Shown piece by piece: positions 27,368-36,213 of a stretch of 64,000 nucleotides of DNA. The translations under genes and the position numbers were made by a program. The DNA comes from Leisingera aquimarina DSM 24565 (GTDB lineage Bacteria; Pseudomonadota; Alphaproteobacteria; Rhodobacterales; Rhodobacteraceae): the NCBI RefSeq assembly GCF_000473165.1, contig NZ_KI421504.1, positions 3,200,094 to 3,264,093 of the forward strand, given 5' to 3'. The notes under the pieces were generated by a model that saw only the letters and a program-made list of their open reading frames with translations, made no database searches and was not told where the DNA came from. The stretch's first letter is position 1, and each line of letters opens with the position of its first letter.

Positions 27368-28522
27368 TCAGTTGTTTTGCTGCTGGGCTTCGATCTCGCG
27401 CCATTTTGCAACGTTGCGGTTGTGTTCGTCCAGGGTCTCGGCAAAGGCGTGGCCGCCTGTGCCATCAGCAACAAAAAACACATAATCGGTGGCCTCAGGG
27501 TTCACCGCGGCTTCCAGGCTTTTCATGCCAGGATTGGCGATCGGGGTCGGCGGCAGGCCTTCGATCACATAGGTGTTCCAGGGCGTGGCCTTGCGCAGCT
27601 CGCTTTGGCGCAGGCCCCTGCCCAGGGTTCCCTCGCCCTTGGTGACGCCGTAAATCACAGTCGGATCCGTCTGCAGCCGCATGCCGCGGTTCAGGCGGTT
27701 GGTGAAGACCGAGGAGACCACACCGCGTTCGGAAGCGACACCGGTTTCCTTCTCGATGATCGAGGCAAGGACCAGCATTTCTTCGGGGCTGCCGACCGCG
27801 GCGTCTGCGGACCGGCTTTCCCAGGCGGCGTTGATGCGCAGCTGCTGGTGCTCCTGCATCTCAGCCAGAACGGCGGCACGGTCTGTGCCGGGGGTGACCT
27901 CATAGCTGTCAGGCGCCAGCAGACCCTCGGCGGGGCGTTCGCCCGGGTCGCCATCCAGCACGTCCATGGCCTTCAGCGCCTCAACCACCTGCCAGCTGGT
28001 CACGCCTTCGGCCAGCGCAATCCGGTAACGGGTGTCGGCCTCCTGGCGGGTCTCGGTGTATGCCGCGGGCACCTCATCCTCTCCGAGGATGAATTCCGCC
28101 TTTTCCACAAACTTGCTGGTGGCCGGGTCCAGCTCGCGCACCTCGGCCTGGGTACGGGTCACGCCGATACGGTAGACAATCTCGGTGCCGCAGGTTGAGG
28201 CGCCGGAATGGGTGATCCCGTCGATGATCCGCTCCATCGAGGAGCCCGGCTCCACCAGGAAGCTGCCGGCCTTCAGCTGGCCGGTTTTCTCGCTGTATTT
28301 GGCGCCGAGGCGGAAGATGGCAGCGGAGGCAACCGCGCCCTGGGTTTCCAGGTCGCGGCTCACCCGTGCCATGTTCGAGCCCCGCTCGACCCGCAGGCAG
28401 ATCGCTGTCTCCAGCGGCCCTTCAGCGGTGTATTGCGATTTGCCCCATAGGATCAGGCCGCCCAGCAGAAACAAAGCCGCAATGAGCACTGTCAGCATGT
28501 TGGAGGCGAGGCTGCGCCACAT
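27368..28522 (-). CDS. mltG: Endolytic transglycosylase MltG
   Basis: 384 residues. One N-terminal membrane helix (MLTVLIAALFLLGGLILWG) anchors a periplasmic YceG/MltG domain. The catalytic Glu is in LASIIEKETGV, followed by SSVFTNRLNRGMRLQTDPTV and IANPGMKSLEAAVNPE, all family signatures. It cuts nascent glycan strands and terminates their synthesis. Its start shares one base with the fabF stop (TGATG), so the two form a coupled pair, a conserved arrangement. Confidence 0.96.
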   Translation of the reverse strand: MWRSLASNMLTVLIAALFLLGGLILWGKSQYTAEGPLETAICLRVERGSNMARVSRDLETQGAVASAAIFRLGAKYSEKTGQLKAGSFLVEPGSSMERIIDGITHSGASTCGTEIVYRIGVTRTQAEVRELDPATSKFVEKAEFILGEDEVPAAYTETRQEADTRYRIALAEGVTSWQVVEALKAMDVLDGDPGERPAEGLLAPDSYEVTPGTDRAAVLAEMQEHQQLRINAAWESRSADAAVGSPEEMLVLASIIEKETGVASERGVVSSVFTNRLNRGMRLQTDPTVIYGVTKGEGTLGRGLRQSELRKATPWNTYVIEGLPPTPIANPGMKSLEAAVNPEATDYVFFVADGTGGHAFAETLDEHNRNVAKWREIEAQQQNN

Positions 28523-29787
28523 CAGCCGGCCTTTCCGAAGATCACCGAGGCGTTGGTGCCGCCAAAGCCAAAGGAGTTCGACAGCGCCACTTCAACCTTG
28601 CGCGGCCGTTTGGCGTTGGGGGCCAGGTCAATCGGGGTCTCAACGGCCGGGTTGTCCAGATTGATGGTCGGCGGAGCAATCTGATCGCGGATCGCCAGGA
28701 TTGAGAAGATCGCCTCAATCGCGCCGGCGGCCCCCAAAAGGTGGCCGGTGGCCGATTTGGTCGAGGACATGGTAACATTGGCGGCGTGATCACCCAGCAG
28801 GCGCTCCACGGCGCCCAGTTCGATAGTGTCAGCCATGGTCGAGGTGCCGTGGGCATTGATATAGTCGATCGCCGAAGGCTCCAGCCCGGCGTTCGCCAGG
28901 GCGGCCTTCATCGAGCGTTCGCCGCCTTCGCCGTCCTCGGACGGCGCGGTGATGTGGTAGGCGTCGCCCGACAAGCCGTAACCCAGCACCTCGGCATAGA
29001 TCTTGGCGCCGCGGGCTTTGGCGTGCTCATAATCTTCCAGAACCACGATGCCGGCGCCCTCGCCCATCACGAACCCGTCGCGGTCGGCGTCATAGGGGCG
29101 CGAAGCCGCTTTGGGGTCGTCGGCGCGTTTGGTGGACAGCGCCTTGCAGGCGTTGAAGCCGGCGATACCGATCTCGCAGATCGCCGCCTCGGCGCCGCCT
29201 GCAATCATCACGTCGGCATCGCCGGATTTGATCAGCCGCGCCGCGTCGCCGATGGCGTGGGCGCCGGTCGAGCAGGCAGTCACAACCGAATGGTTCGGGC
29301 CCTTGAAGCCAAAGCGGATCGAGACCTGGCCGGAGATCAGGTTGATCAGTGCGCCTGGAATAAAGAACGGCGACACGCGGCGCGGGCCCTTCTCCTTGAT
29401 CATCACAGCGGTGTCGGCGATGGAGGAAAGACCGCCGATGCCAGAGCCGATCATCACGCCGGTGCGCAGACGGCTTTCCTCATCCTCGGGCGTCCAGCCG
29501 GCGTCGCGCACCGCCATGTCGGCAGCAGCGATACCATAGAGAATGAAGTCGTCAATCTTCTTCTGATCTTTCTTGATGACCCAGTCATCCGCGTTAAAGG
29601 TCCCCTCGGAGCCATCACCGCGCGGAACCTCACAGGCATAGGTGGTGGTTACACCGCTGGCTTCGGCGTCAAACTGGGTGATCGGACCCGCGCCCGACTG
29701 GCCGTCCAGCAACCGGGACCAGGTTTCTTCGACTCCGCTGGCCAGCGGGGTAACCAGGCCCAGACCGGTGACAACTACTCGACGCAT
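28522..29787 (-). CDS. fabF: Beta-ketoacyl-ACP synthase II
   Basis: 421-residue condensing enzyme that elongates acyl-ACP with malonyl-ACP in fatty-acid synthesis. The catalytic triad is visible: Cys in VVTACSTGAHAIGDAA, His in YINAHGTSTMADT and His in KSATGHLLGAAGAIE. Starts MRRVVVTGLGLVTPL with SD GGAG. In most relatives it directly follows acpP; here about 3.8 kb of other genes separates them. Confidence 0.97.
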   Translation of the reverse strand: MRRVVVTGLGLVTPLASGVEETWSRLLDGQSGAGPITQFDAEASGVTTTYACEVPRGDGSEGTFNADDWVIKKDQKKIDDFILYGIAAADMAVRDAGWTPEDEESRLRTGVMIGSGIGGLSSIADTAVMIKEKGPRRVSPFFIPGALINLISGQVSIRFGFKGPNHSVVTACSTGAHAIGDAARLIKSGDADVMIAGGAEAAICEIGIAGFNACKALSTKRADDPKAASRPYDADRDGFVMGEGAGIVVLEDYEHAKARGAKIYAEVLGYGLSGDAYHITAPSEDGEGGERSMKAALANAGLEPSAIDYINAHGTSTMADTIELGAVERLLGDHAANVTMSSTKSATGHLLGAAGAIEAIFSILAIRDQIAPPTINLDNPAVETPIDLAPNAKRPRKVEVALSNSFGFGGTNASVIFGKAG

Positions 29788-29960
29788 TCCTTGCTCTCCT
29801 TTGCCTCGGCAATCCGTCCGTTCAAATAGCTTGGAAAGGCGGCTGGGTGCAAGAGCGGGCTGATCTGCAGTGCCGCCATGCGCAATGTGCGTTTTACGGA
29901 AGAATTGCGGGGGTGGAATTTTTTATTAACAAATACCCTCTAGGTTGATATTACGATGAT

Positions 29961-30041
29961 AACAGAACTTGGCACCCGTCCTCGTGGATTGCCAAAACCG
30001 GGCTGGAGGTCTGGGCCATTTTGCCTCCAGCCCGTCTTTTT
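29961..30041 (+). ncRNA. Candidate small RNA with its own terminator
   Basis: In the 618-bp gap upstream of fabF, an AT-rich tract (29915-29960) is followed by a short stretch with two stems. The first has arms TTGGC and GCCAA; the second is a strong terminator, GGGCTGGAGG (30000-30009) and CCTCCAGCCC (30024-30033), followed by TCTTTTT. No open frame lies upstream on the plus strand that would need this terminator, so an independent transcript of roughly 75-85 nt is inferred. Confidence 0.45.
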
Positions 30042-30405
30042 CTTCCCGCTATCCTGACAGCACATTGCTTGTGCCCGCTTCACCGGCCATCTGTGCCCTG
30101 ACTTAACTGGCGTCCCTGCTCCGCCGGGTTCATTCTGTTTTTCCCGCCCTTGCCAGCCGCGGTTCAGATCCGGGTGCCGTCCAGCCGCCAGAGACCGGCA
30201 ATATTCCGCCTTTGGGGAAACTCAAAGCAAAGGCCGCCGGTACTCAAGCTTCGAGGCGTCCCTGGCCTCCGGAACATCACTGCGGCGGCTGCCTGTGCCG
30301 TCGTTCCTGCGCTCTTGACTGCCCCGAAAAGCCGTCGGCGTTAACGGCACATTTGCATTTTTACGCCATTCTTTCAGTCCAAAGGCATAAAGGAACGACC
30401 CCGCC
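30042..30405. other. Non-coding spacer before the first PilZ gene
   Basis: 364 bp without a credible gene. The stretch 30340-30400 is AT-richer and probably contains the promoter of the PilZ gene. Confidence 0.4.
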
Positions 30406-31278
30406 ATGCGCCAATGGCTCCCGACAACTGTACTTCTACTGGTGATTGGCCTGCTGCCGGAGCGCGCAGTTGCAAGCTGCGCTGTGCATCAGGATTTGTC
30501 GAACTTGCACCGGGCCTCAAAGGGGTTCCTCTCCTACCTCAACACTGGTCAGAGTGCATTCTATGTGCAGCATCTGCGCAGCTGGATCAGCACAAACCCG
30601 CCCGCGCCGATGCGGCAGCGGATGAAAGCGGTCGGCATTCAATCCGCCGCTGTCAGCATGGAGGAGCTTTTGAAGCAGCAGCAGGTCCTGCTGAAAATCC
30701 TCTCCAGCCAGGGCCGGGCCGCCGCGTTGGAAACCGCGCGTCATTTGGGAACCCCGGTGCTGGCGTCTGAATTCGGAACCCGTGTCGAAGCTTTGCCCTG
30801 CGACCAAGTGAAGGAAAGCGGAAACGGCAGCAAGCTGGTTGCTGTGGCCGCCTCTGACGCGCGACAGCAGCAGCAGATCAGAAATGCCGCAATTGCCTGG
30901 CTGTCCTTTCTGGTTCTGGGCGGCAGTGCACTGTATTTCCTGGACCGGATCGGCATCCGCAAAATCCGCCGCACCAAACGCTATCCCTGCGCGGTTCCCT
31001 GCGTTTTGCAGGCGGGCGGCCGGACCGTCCAGGCCCACCTGGTCGATCTGAGCCGCGCTGGTGCCAAGGTGCGCCCCGACAGCCCCTGCGAAATCTCAGG
31101 GCGGGTGACCCTTAATTTCGGCGGCTATACCATGGAGGCCCAGGTCCGCTGGCAAACCGCCGGCTATTGCGGCGTGCAATTCTCCAAGGACTTCAACTTC
31201 ATGCAATTGCACCGTCTGCTGGAGGCCTTTCCGCTTCAGGGCGACGGCCTGCGCGAAGAGGTGCGGCTCGGGGCTTAA
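30406..31278 (+). CDS. Membrane-anchored PilZ protein with Cys-containing periplasmic domain (paralogue 1)
   Basis: 290 residues. A signal peptide (MRQWLPTTVLLLVIGLLPERAVA) leads to a helical periplasmic domain (about 24-150) with cysteines near its start (ASCAVHQ) and end (ALPCDQ). A single membrane helix (AIAWLSFLVLGGSALYFLD, about 165-183) follows. The cytoplasmic C-terminus is a PilZ domain with RRTKR (RxxxR) and DLSRAG (DxSxxG), both needed for cyclic di-GMP binding. This looks like a sensor or effector coupling an extracytoplasmic signal and c-di-GMP; the output is unknown. A paralogue follows about 340 bp downstream. Confidence 0.8.
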   Translation: MRQWLPTTVLLLVIGLLPERAVASCAVHQDLSNLHRASKGFLSYLNTGQSAFYVQHLRSWISTNPPAPMRQRMKAVGIQSAAVSMEELLKQQQVLLKILSSQGRAAALETARHLGTPVLASEFGTRVEALPCDQVKESGNGSKLVAVAASDARQQQQIRNAAIAWLSFLVLGGSALYFLDRIGIRKIRRTKRYPCAVPCVLQAGGRTVQAHLVDLSRAGAKVRPDSPCEISGRVTLNFGGYTMEAQVRWQTAGYCGVQFSKDFNFMQLHRLLEAFPLQGDGLREEVRLGA

Positions 31279-31620
31279 CGGCCTCGGCGTGCCGGCTGTG
31301 CGATCCGGCGGGACCAGCACGGAAACTGTGCCATTCAACGACCATTCCAAATGCACCCGCCTGGAAAAGACGCACAAACCTGACGTGTCCCGCACCGCCC
31401 AGCCAATCGGCACGCGCATTGCAGGCCCCTTCAGTTCCAAAGCCAGAGTCACTGGCCAGTGTCACAAGCCATGATGTGCAACCCCGGACGGGGTTACCGG
31501 TTTTACGATGAATTTCTCACCCGCATAGCGGGTGTTAACGGTATCCGATTATCCATTTAGCGGTTCTATTACATCCAACACCGCGACTGCGCTTCCTCCT
31601 ATGACCGGAAGGATCCTGTA
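31279..31620. other. Spacer between the two PilZ genes
   Basis: 342 bp, no convincing gene. It contains the inverted repeat CACCCGC/GCGGGTG near 31519-31535 and an AT-rich stretch (31535-31575) that may be the promoter of the second gene. Confidence 0.4.
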
Positions 31621-32529
31621 TTGAAACACTGGCCATTGATTATCGCATTATCTATTGCCCCGGCTGTGGTCTGCGGCAGTGCCGGCATGGCCGCTGCGAC
31701 TTCCAGGGCAACCTGCATGCTGCAATCAGATCTTACATTCATGCAGCATGAAATGCGCCAATTCCTGGAGTTTTTGCAATCCGGCCAAGAAGATGGACAG
31801 GCCAGGCAGCTTCGCCACTGGATGCAGGACCACCCCACCGTTCCGCTGCGCATGCGCATGCGCATGCGGCGGGCGGGCATGGGCGCCTATGAACCGATTA
31901 CCATGAGGCTGATCACACAACAAAAAGGCCTGCTCGAAGTTTACCGGCTCCATGGACGGGAACGGGCGGAAATCAGTGCGAGACGGCTTGGCGCACAGGT
32001 CTTGCTAGAGGAGTTCTCCAGCCAAGTCATTCCCTTGCCTTGCGATTTCGCACCAAAAGAGTTGCAAACCGGCCAGGCAAAGGCAGGCCTTGGTCAATTG
32101 CTGCCGTTCCGGCGAACGACGGCCATTGCCAGTATTCTCCTAACCTTGCTTCTCGGCGCCGCTGGTCTGTTTTTAGCAGAGAGGGTCAAGCGCAAACGCC
32201 TGCGGCTGACACGCCGTTACCATTGCGCGCGGCCTTGCACCTTGCACTGCAACCAACGCCGGTACCCTGCAAAAATTGTGGACATCAGCCGGGTGGGCGC
32301 AAAAATCCGGGTTTTGGAACAGTCCCAGGAACCGCAGTTCAAAATCAAAGAGGATGTATGCGTCTCGGTGCCCGGCGTAGCGTCCTTTGACGCGCAGATT
32401 CTTTGGCAAAACGCCGATTGCTTCGGCGTCAAATTCAAAGCAAAACTGCTTCGTGCCGACCTGAAAGCCTTGCTCAACTCAAATAAGGCGGTTGAGGAGC
32501 AGCAGGAACCCGCGGCCACCCAAGCATGA
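31621..32529 (+). CDS. Membrane-anchored PilZ protein with Cys-containing periplasmic domain (paralogue 2)
   Basis: 302 residues, same layout as the gene before: signal peptide (MKHWPLIIALSIAPAVVCG), helical periplasmic domain with a Cys near each end (ATCMLQS, LPCDF), one membrane helix (IASILLTLLLGAAGLFLAE) and a C-terminal PilZ domain with RLTRR and DISRVG. The start is a TTG at 31621 with GGAAGGAT six bases upstream; no ATG is available near the signal peptide. A (TGCGCA)3 microsatellite encodes Arg-Met repeats in the periplasmic part. Confidence 0.78.
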   Translation: MKHWPLIIALSIAPAVVCGSAGMAAATSRATCMLQSDLTFMQHEMRQFLEFLQSGQEDGQARQLRHWMQDHPTVPLRMRMRMRRAGMGAYEPITMRLITQQKGLLEVYRLHGRERAEISARRLGAQVLLEEFSSQVIPLPCDFAPKELQTGQAKAGLGQLLPFRRTTAIASILLTLLLGAAGLFLAERVKRKRLRLTRRYHCARPCTLHCNQRRYPAKIVDISRVGAKIRVLEQSQEPQFKIKEDVCVSVPGVASFDAQILWQNADCFGVKFKAKLLRADLKALLNSNKAVEEQQEPAATQA

Positions 32530-32607
32530 ATTCGCAACATGCTGCCAGCCTTCCGGATCCCCGCCTTAGGTACCGCGCGCCCCAAGCGGGGGACGCAACG
32601 TGAGCGG

Positions 32608-32644
32608 AAACGCCTGCGAACCAAAATCCGCAGGCGTTTGTTTT
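32608..32644. terminator. Bidirectional terminator between PilZ gene 2 and the HisA-like gene
   Basis: AAACGCCTGCG (32608-32618) and CGCAGGCGTTT (32629-32639) form an 11-bp stem with a 10-nt loop. TGTTTTATT follows on the plus strand. It closes the converging genes on each side. Confidence 0.85.
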
Positions 32645-33386
32645 ATTGGAACTCTGCCACCGGCTCAGCCTCGGGCCGGGCCACTTCCAGCACTTCTTCG
32701 ACCGTCACGGTTTTGCGGAACAGCGCCCGGCCAACCATCGCTCCGGAAATGTTATAGACGTATTTCAGGCGCGAAACGTCATCCGAACTGCGCACAACGC
32801 CATTGGCGATCACCGGCGTGCGCGCTTTTTCCGCGAGGGCGGAAATCAGGCCAAGCTGGGCTTCGAGATCCGACATATCGCTGTCGATATCGGTGACAAT
32901 GATTCCCGCCAGCGGCGCGGAATCAAACGCCGCGATAAAGTCCTCGGGAGAGATTGCGCCGGACTGGCGCCAGCCATCGGTCATCACCTGGCCCTGGTAC
33001 ACATCCACGGCCAGCACGATCTGGTCCGGGTGGTGTTTGGCCAGTTCCTGAACCAGCTGCGGATCGCGCGCGGCCAGAGTGCCGATCACGACGCGCCCTG
33101 CGCCTTTGTCGATCCAATGCTCGGCATGCTCGCGCGAGCGGATGCCGCCGCCCAGCTGCACTGGAATGCCGGCACCGCGGATGATGTCGCTGATCAGCTC
33201 CTCATTGCAGTGATCGCCTTCAATCGCGTTGAAATCGGTCACATGCATCCATTCCGCCCCGGCGGCCGCAAAGCCCTTGGCGGTTTCCACCGGATCCACA
33301 TGCCAGATCATCGGCTCATCCAGGCGGCCCTTTTCGAGGCTCACGCAGCGGCCGTTCTGAATCTCCATAGTGGGGTAAATCATCAT
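32643..33386 (-). CDS. Divergent HisA/HisF-family (beta-alpha)8-barrel protein
   Basis: 247 residues, clearly of the HisA fold: VQLGGGIRSREHAEHW, GRVVIGTLAARDP, QVMTDGWRQSGA and VTDIDSDMSDLEAQL. True HisA isomerises ProFAR in histidine synthesis. Two family hallmarks differ here. The catalytic Asp at position 8 is Glu (YPTMEIQNG), and the DLDGA loop reads DFNAI. The second catalytic Asp (about 128, AVDVYQG) remains. It stands alone, away from other his genes, so a second function or a lineage-specific isomerase is likely. Confidence 0.75.
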   Translation of the reverse strand: MMIYPTMEIQNGRCVSLEKGRLDEPMIWHVDPVETAKGFAAAGAEWMHVTDFNAIEGDHCNEELISDIIRGAGIPVQLGGGIRSREHAEHWIDKGAGRVVIGTLAARDPQLVQELAKHHPDQIVLAVDVYQGQVMTDGWRQSGAISPEDFIAAFDSAPLAGIIVTDIDSDMSDLEAQLGLISALAEKARTPVIANGVVRSSDDVSRLKYVYNISGAMVGRALFRKTVTVEEVLEVARPEAEPVAEFQ

Positions 33387-33568
33387 GATGCCTATCTCCT
33401 AAGTTTTGCCTCTTACGAAGAGATTAGCACGGAACGACGCCGCCGGAACGCCGTATCATGACGATTTATGGAACAATTGCGGCGCGGCCGGGCCGCCGCT
33501 TGATAGCGCAAACAAGCACCCCGCAATATTTCTGGTAAAATGGGAATCAGAACCCTGCCGGACAAACG

Positions 33569-33601
33569 AAAAACGGCGCCTTCCCCGATGGGAAGACGCC
33601 G
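33569..33601 (-). terminator. Intrinsic terminator after acpP
   Basis: On the minus strand a 12-bp stem with one mismatch (CGGCGTCTTCCC and GGGAAGGCGCCG) and ATCG loop is followed by TTTTT. It lies about 28 bp past the acpP stop. Confidence 0.85.
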
Positions 33602-33628
33602 CCAGGTCCGGTTCTCCGGAAGCGTGGC

Positions 33629-33862
33629 TTAGGACGCTTCGGAGATGAATTTGACCGCGTCGCCGAAGGTCTGGATGGTTTCGGCTGCGTCGTCCGGGAT
33701 CTCGATGCCGAACTCTTCTTCAAACGCCATCACCAGCTCCACGGTGTCCAGGCTGTCTGCGCCCAGATCGTCGATGAAGGAAGCGTTTTCGGTGACCTTG
33801 TCTTCTTCTACACCCAGGTGCTCAACAACGATCTTTTTTACGCGGTCTGCGACGTCGCTCAT
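33629..33862 (-). CDS. acpP: Acyl carrier protein
   Basis: 77 residues, very acidic. The phosphopantetheine serine lies in [18 protein letters not shown], with the usual start [17 protein letters not shown]. It carries acyl intermediates in fatty-acid synthesis. It has its own terminator and lies 419 bp after fabG, consistent with independent high expression. Confidence 0.98.
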   Translation of the reverse strand: MSDVADRVKKIVVEHLGVEEDKVTENASFIDDLGADSLDTVELVMAFEEEFGIEIPDDAAETIQTFGDAVKFISEAS

Positions 33863-34281
33863 GTCTATTCCTCGTCTTTCAGGGCACTCTGCCCAGTTCT
33901 GCCCTTGCCCGTGCGGGCGGCGTGGTTGTTGCCCGGAGCGGGCGGTGTAGCCCCCGGCAGGCGGGGACAGTGCGGCGTTTCCGCTAGGAAATACCAGCGT
34001 GGATACGGGCCGCCTATAACATAGACCGCGGCCAAGGCAAACGATTTCGCTTGGTCACGGCAACGGCGGCAGCCGGCATCGCGCGGCTATGAAGCGTGCA
34101 GATGGCGCCGCAATCAAGGGCTTGCAAGGGCGCGGCGGGATTTTTTTCGCAATTCGGTAGTATTTCAACTGCTTGCCGGGGAAAGCTGATCGGGTGCCTG
34201 TTCCTCGGCTTCCTGCTGCAAACGTGAAAAAGCCCCGCAACCGTGCTGCAGGGCTTGGGGATGCAGCGGTTGACGCCGCGG
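33863..34281. other. Gap between fabG and acpP
   Basis: 419 bp without a gene. It contains the fabG terminator (34230-34256) and must contain the acpP promoter. The GC-rich stretch 33900-33990 has several short direct and inverted G/C runs but no clear element. Confidence 0.45.
34226..34256 (-). terminator. Intrinsic terminator after fabG
   Basis: On the minus strand AAGCCCTGCA and TGCGGGGCTT pair with one mismatch around a 7-nt loop and are followed by TTTTC. Confidence 0.75.
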
Positions 34282-35019
34282 TCAGATCATTGCCATACCG
34301 CCGTTCACATGCAGCGTGGTGCCGGTGACATAGCCTGCTTCCTGGCTGGCCAGGTACAGAACGGCTGAGGCGATTTCCTTCGATTCCCCCATGCGGCCCG
34401 CCGGGATCTGGGTCAGGATCGCGTCTTTCTGGCCATCGTTCAGCTTGTCGGTCATTGCGGTGGCGATAAAGCCCGGGGCAACCGCGTTCACCGTTATGCC
34501 GCGGTTGGCGACCTCATAGGCCAGCGATTTCGACATGCCGACCATGCCGGCCTTCGAGGCGGCATAGTTGCCCTGCCCCGGGTTGCCGGTGGCGCCCACC
34601 ACAGAGGAGATGTTGATGATGCGGCCCCAGCGCGCCTTCATCATGCCGCGCAGAACGCCGCGGCAGAGCCGCATGGTGGAGGTGAGGTTCACGTCCAGCA
34701 CGCTCTGCCATTCCTCATCCTTCATGCGCATGAACAGGTTGTCGCGGGTGATGCCCGCGTTGTTCACCAGGATATCGACCGAGCCCATGGCGGCAGCCGC
34801 CTGTTTCGGCAGGGCCTCTACCGACTCCGCATCCGACAGGTTGCAGGTCACCACATGGGCGCGCTCGCCCAGTTCTGCAGCCAATGCCTTCAGCGGCTCT
34901 TCGCGGGTGCCGGACAGCGCCACGGTGGCGCCGGCTGCGTGCAGCGCGCGGGCGATGTCGCCGCCGATGCCGCCCGAAGCGCCGGTCACAAGGGCGTTCT
35001 TGCCAGTCAGATCAAACAT
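34282..35019 (-). CDS. fabG: 3-oxoacyl-ACP reductase
   Basis: 245-residue short-chain dehydrogenase reducing beta-ketoacyl-ACP with NADPH. The cofactor motif GASGGIGG and the active-site Ser-Tyr-Lys (ISSVVGATGNPGQGNYAASKAG, given in part: Ser in NISS, YAASK) are intact, and NNAGITRDNLFMRM and TVNAVAPGFIATAMT are family signatures. It lies just downstream of fabD on the same strand, separated by the second palindromic element. Confidence 0.97.
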   Translation of the reverse strand: MFDLTGKNALVTGASGGIGGDIARALHAAGATVALSGTREEPLKALAAELGERAHVVTCNLSDAESVEALPKQAAAAMGSVDILVNNAGITRDNLFMRMKDEEWQSVLDVNLTSTMRLCRGVLRGMMKARWGRIINISSVVGATGNPGQGNYAASKAGMVGMSKSLAYEVANRGITVNAVAPGFIATAMTDKLNDGQKDAILTQIPAGRMGESKEIASAVLYLASQEAGYVTGTTLHVNGGMAMI

Positions 35020-35058
35020 GTCATTTCCTTTATGAAAGCACCGGCCCGCAACGGGCGC

Positions 35059-35104
35059 CGTTTTCCGGCGCGGAAAACGGGCCGGAATTTTTGCAAAATT
35101 CCGG
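35059..35104. repeat. Tandem palindromic intergenic element (copy 2)
   Basis: CGTTTTCCG-GCG-CGGAAAACG (35059-35079) and CCGGAATTTT-TGC-AAAATTCCGG (35082-35104) fill the short gap between the fabD stop and fabG start. The order, and the AATTTT/AAAATT second palindrome, match the element at 4383-4450. Confidence 0.65.
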
Positions 35105-36037
35105 TTACCCGGCAGCGGCGGCCTGGGCGTCTTCCGGGCTGCCCACCTGGCGGCAGGCCAGCGCGCGGTCGATCTTGCGGATCATGCCGGACAGCGCCTT
35201 GCCGGCACCGATCTCCCAGAACTCGGTCACGTCCTTGGCCGCCATGACCTGCACGCTTTCGCGCCAGCGCACGGAACCGGTTACCTGCTCTACCAGCAAG
35301 GCGCGGATTTCATCCGGGCTGGTCACCGCGTCTGCGCGCACATTGGCAATGAGCGGCACAGCCGGCGATTTGATGTCCACACCGGCCAGCGCTTCGGCCA
35401 TGGCGTCGGCAGCGGGCTGCATCAGAGCGCAGTGGAACGGGGCGCTGACCGGCAGCATCACCGCGCGTTTGGCGCCTTTTTCCTTGGCGATCACCGCGGC
35501 GCGTTCCACCGCGGCCTTGGTGCCGGAGACCACAACCTGGGTGGGGTCATTGTCGTTGGCGGCCTGGCAGACCTCGCCCTGGGCTGCTTCCTCGGCCACG
35601 GCGCGCACGGCCTCGAGGTCCAGGCCGAGGATCGCGGCCATTGCGCCCTCGCCCACCGGCACGGCGCTTTGCATCGCGAGGCCGCGGGTGCGCAGGAGCC
35701 GTGCGGTGTCGGCCACCGAAATCGACCCCGCCGCAGCCAGCGCTGAATATTCACCCAGGGAATGGCCGGCCACAAAGGAGGCTTTTTCAATGGTGACGCC
35801 TTCGGCTTCCAAGGCGCGCATGGCGGCCATCGAGGTGGCCATCAGGGCGGGCTGGGCGTTCTGGGTCAGGGTCAGGGTTTCTATGTCGCCCTCCCAGATC
35901 AGCTGGCTCAGGCTTTCACCCAAAGCGTCATCCACCTCGTCAAAGATGGCTTTGGCAGCCGGATATGCCTCGGCCAGCGCCTTGCCCATACCGATGGTCT
36001 GGGCACCCTGTCCCGGGAACACAAATGCGATCGTCAT
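35105..36037 (-). CDS. fabD: Malonyl-CoA:ACP transacylase
   Basis: 310 residues. The N-terminus AFVFPGQGAQTIGMGKAL and the active-site Ser in VAGHSLGEYSALAAAG identify the enzyme, which loads malonyl groups onto ACP. The catalytic His is in SAPFHCALMQPAAD. Start chosen at MTIAFVFPG (36037); frame extension to 36214 lies in the divergent promoter region. First of the fabD-fabG-acpP set. Confidence 0.97.
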   Translation of the reverse strand: MTIAFVFPGQGAQTIGMGKALAEAYPAAKAIFDEVDDALGESLSQLIWEGDIETLTLTQNAQPALMATSMAAMRALEAEGVTIEKASFVAGHSLGEYSALAAAGSISVADTARLLRTRGLAMQSAVPVGEGAMAAILGLDLEAVRAVAEEAAQGEVCQAANDNDPTQVVVSGTKAAVERAAVIAKEKGAKRAVMLPVSAPFHCALMQPAADAMAEALAGVDIKSPAVPLIANVRADAVTSPDEIRALLVEQVTGSVRWRESVQVMAAKDVTEFWEIGAGKALSGMIRKIDRALACRQVGSPEDAQAAAAG

Positions 36038-36213
36038 TGAAGACCTCGTCTGTTTTAACGTTTTGCCTGATTTAACGGGCCTTTCCCCTGCGTACAAGCA
36101 AAGCCGCACTTTGCGCACCAAGGCTGTGCGCCGGCTGACAAACCCTGCCGTTGCAACGCAGCCCCTCGGAGTTAGGTTAAAGCCACCGGAATCTGACAAG
36201 GAAATGCGCGCCA

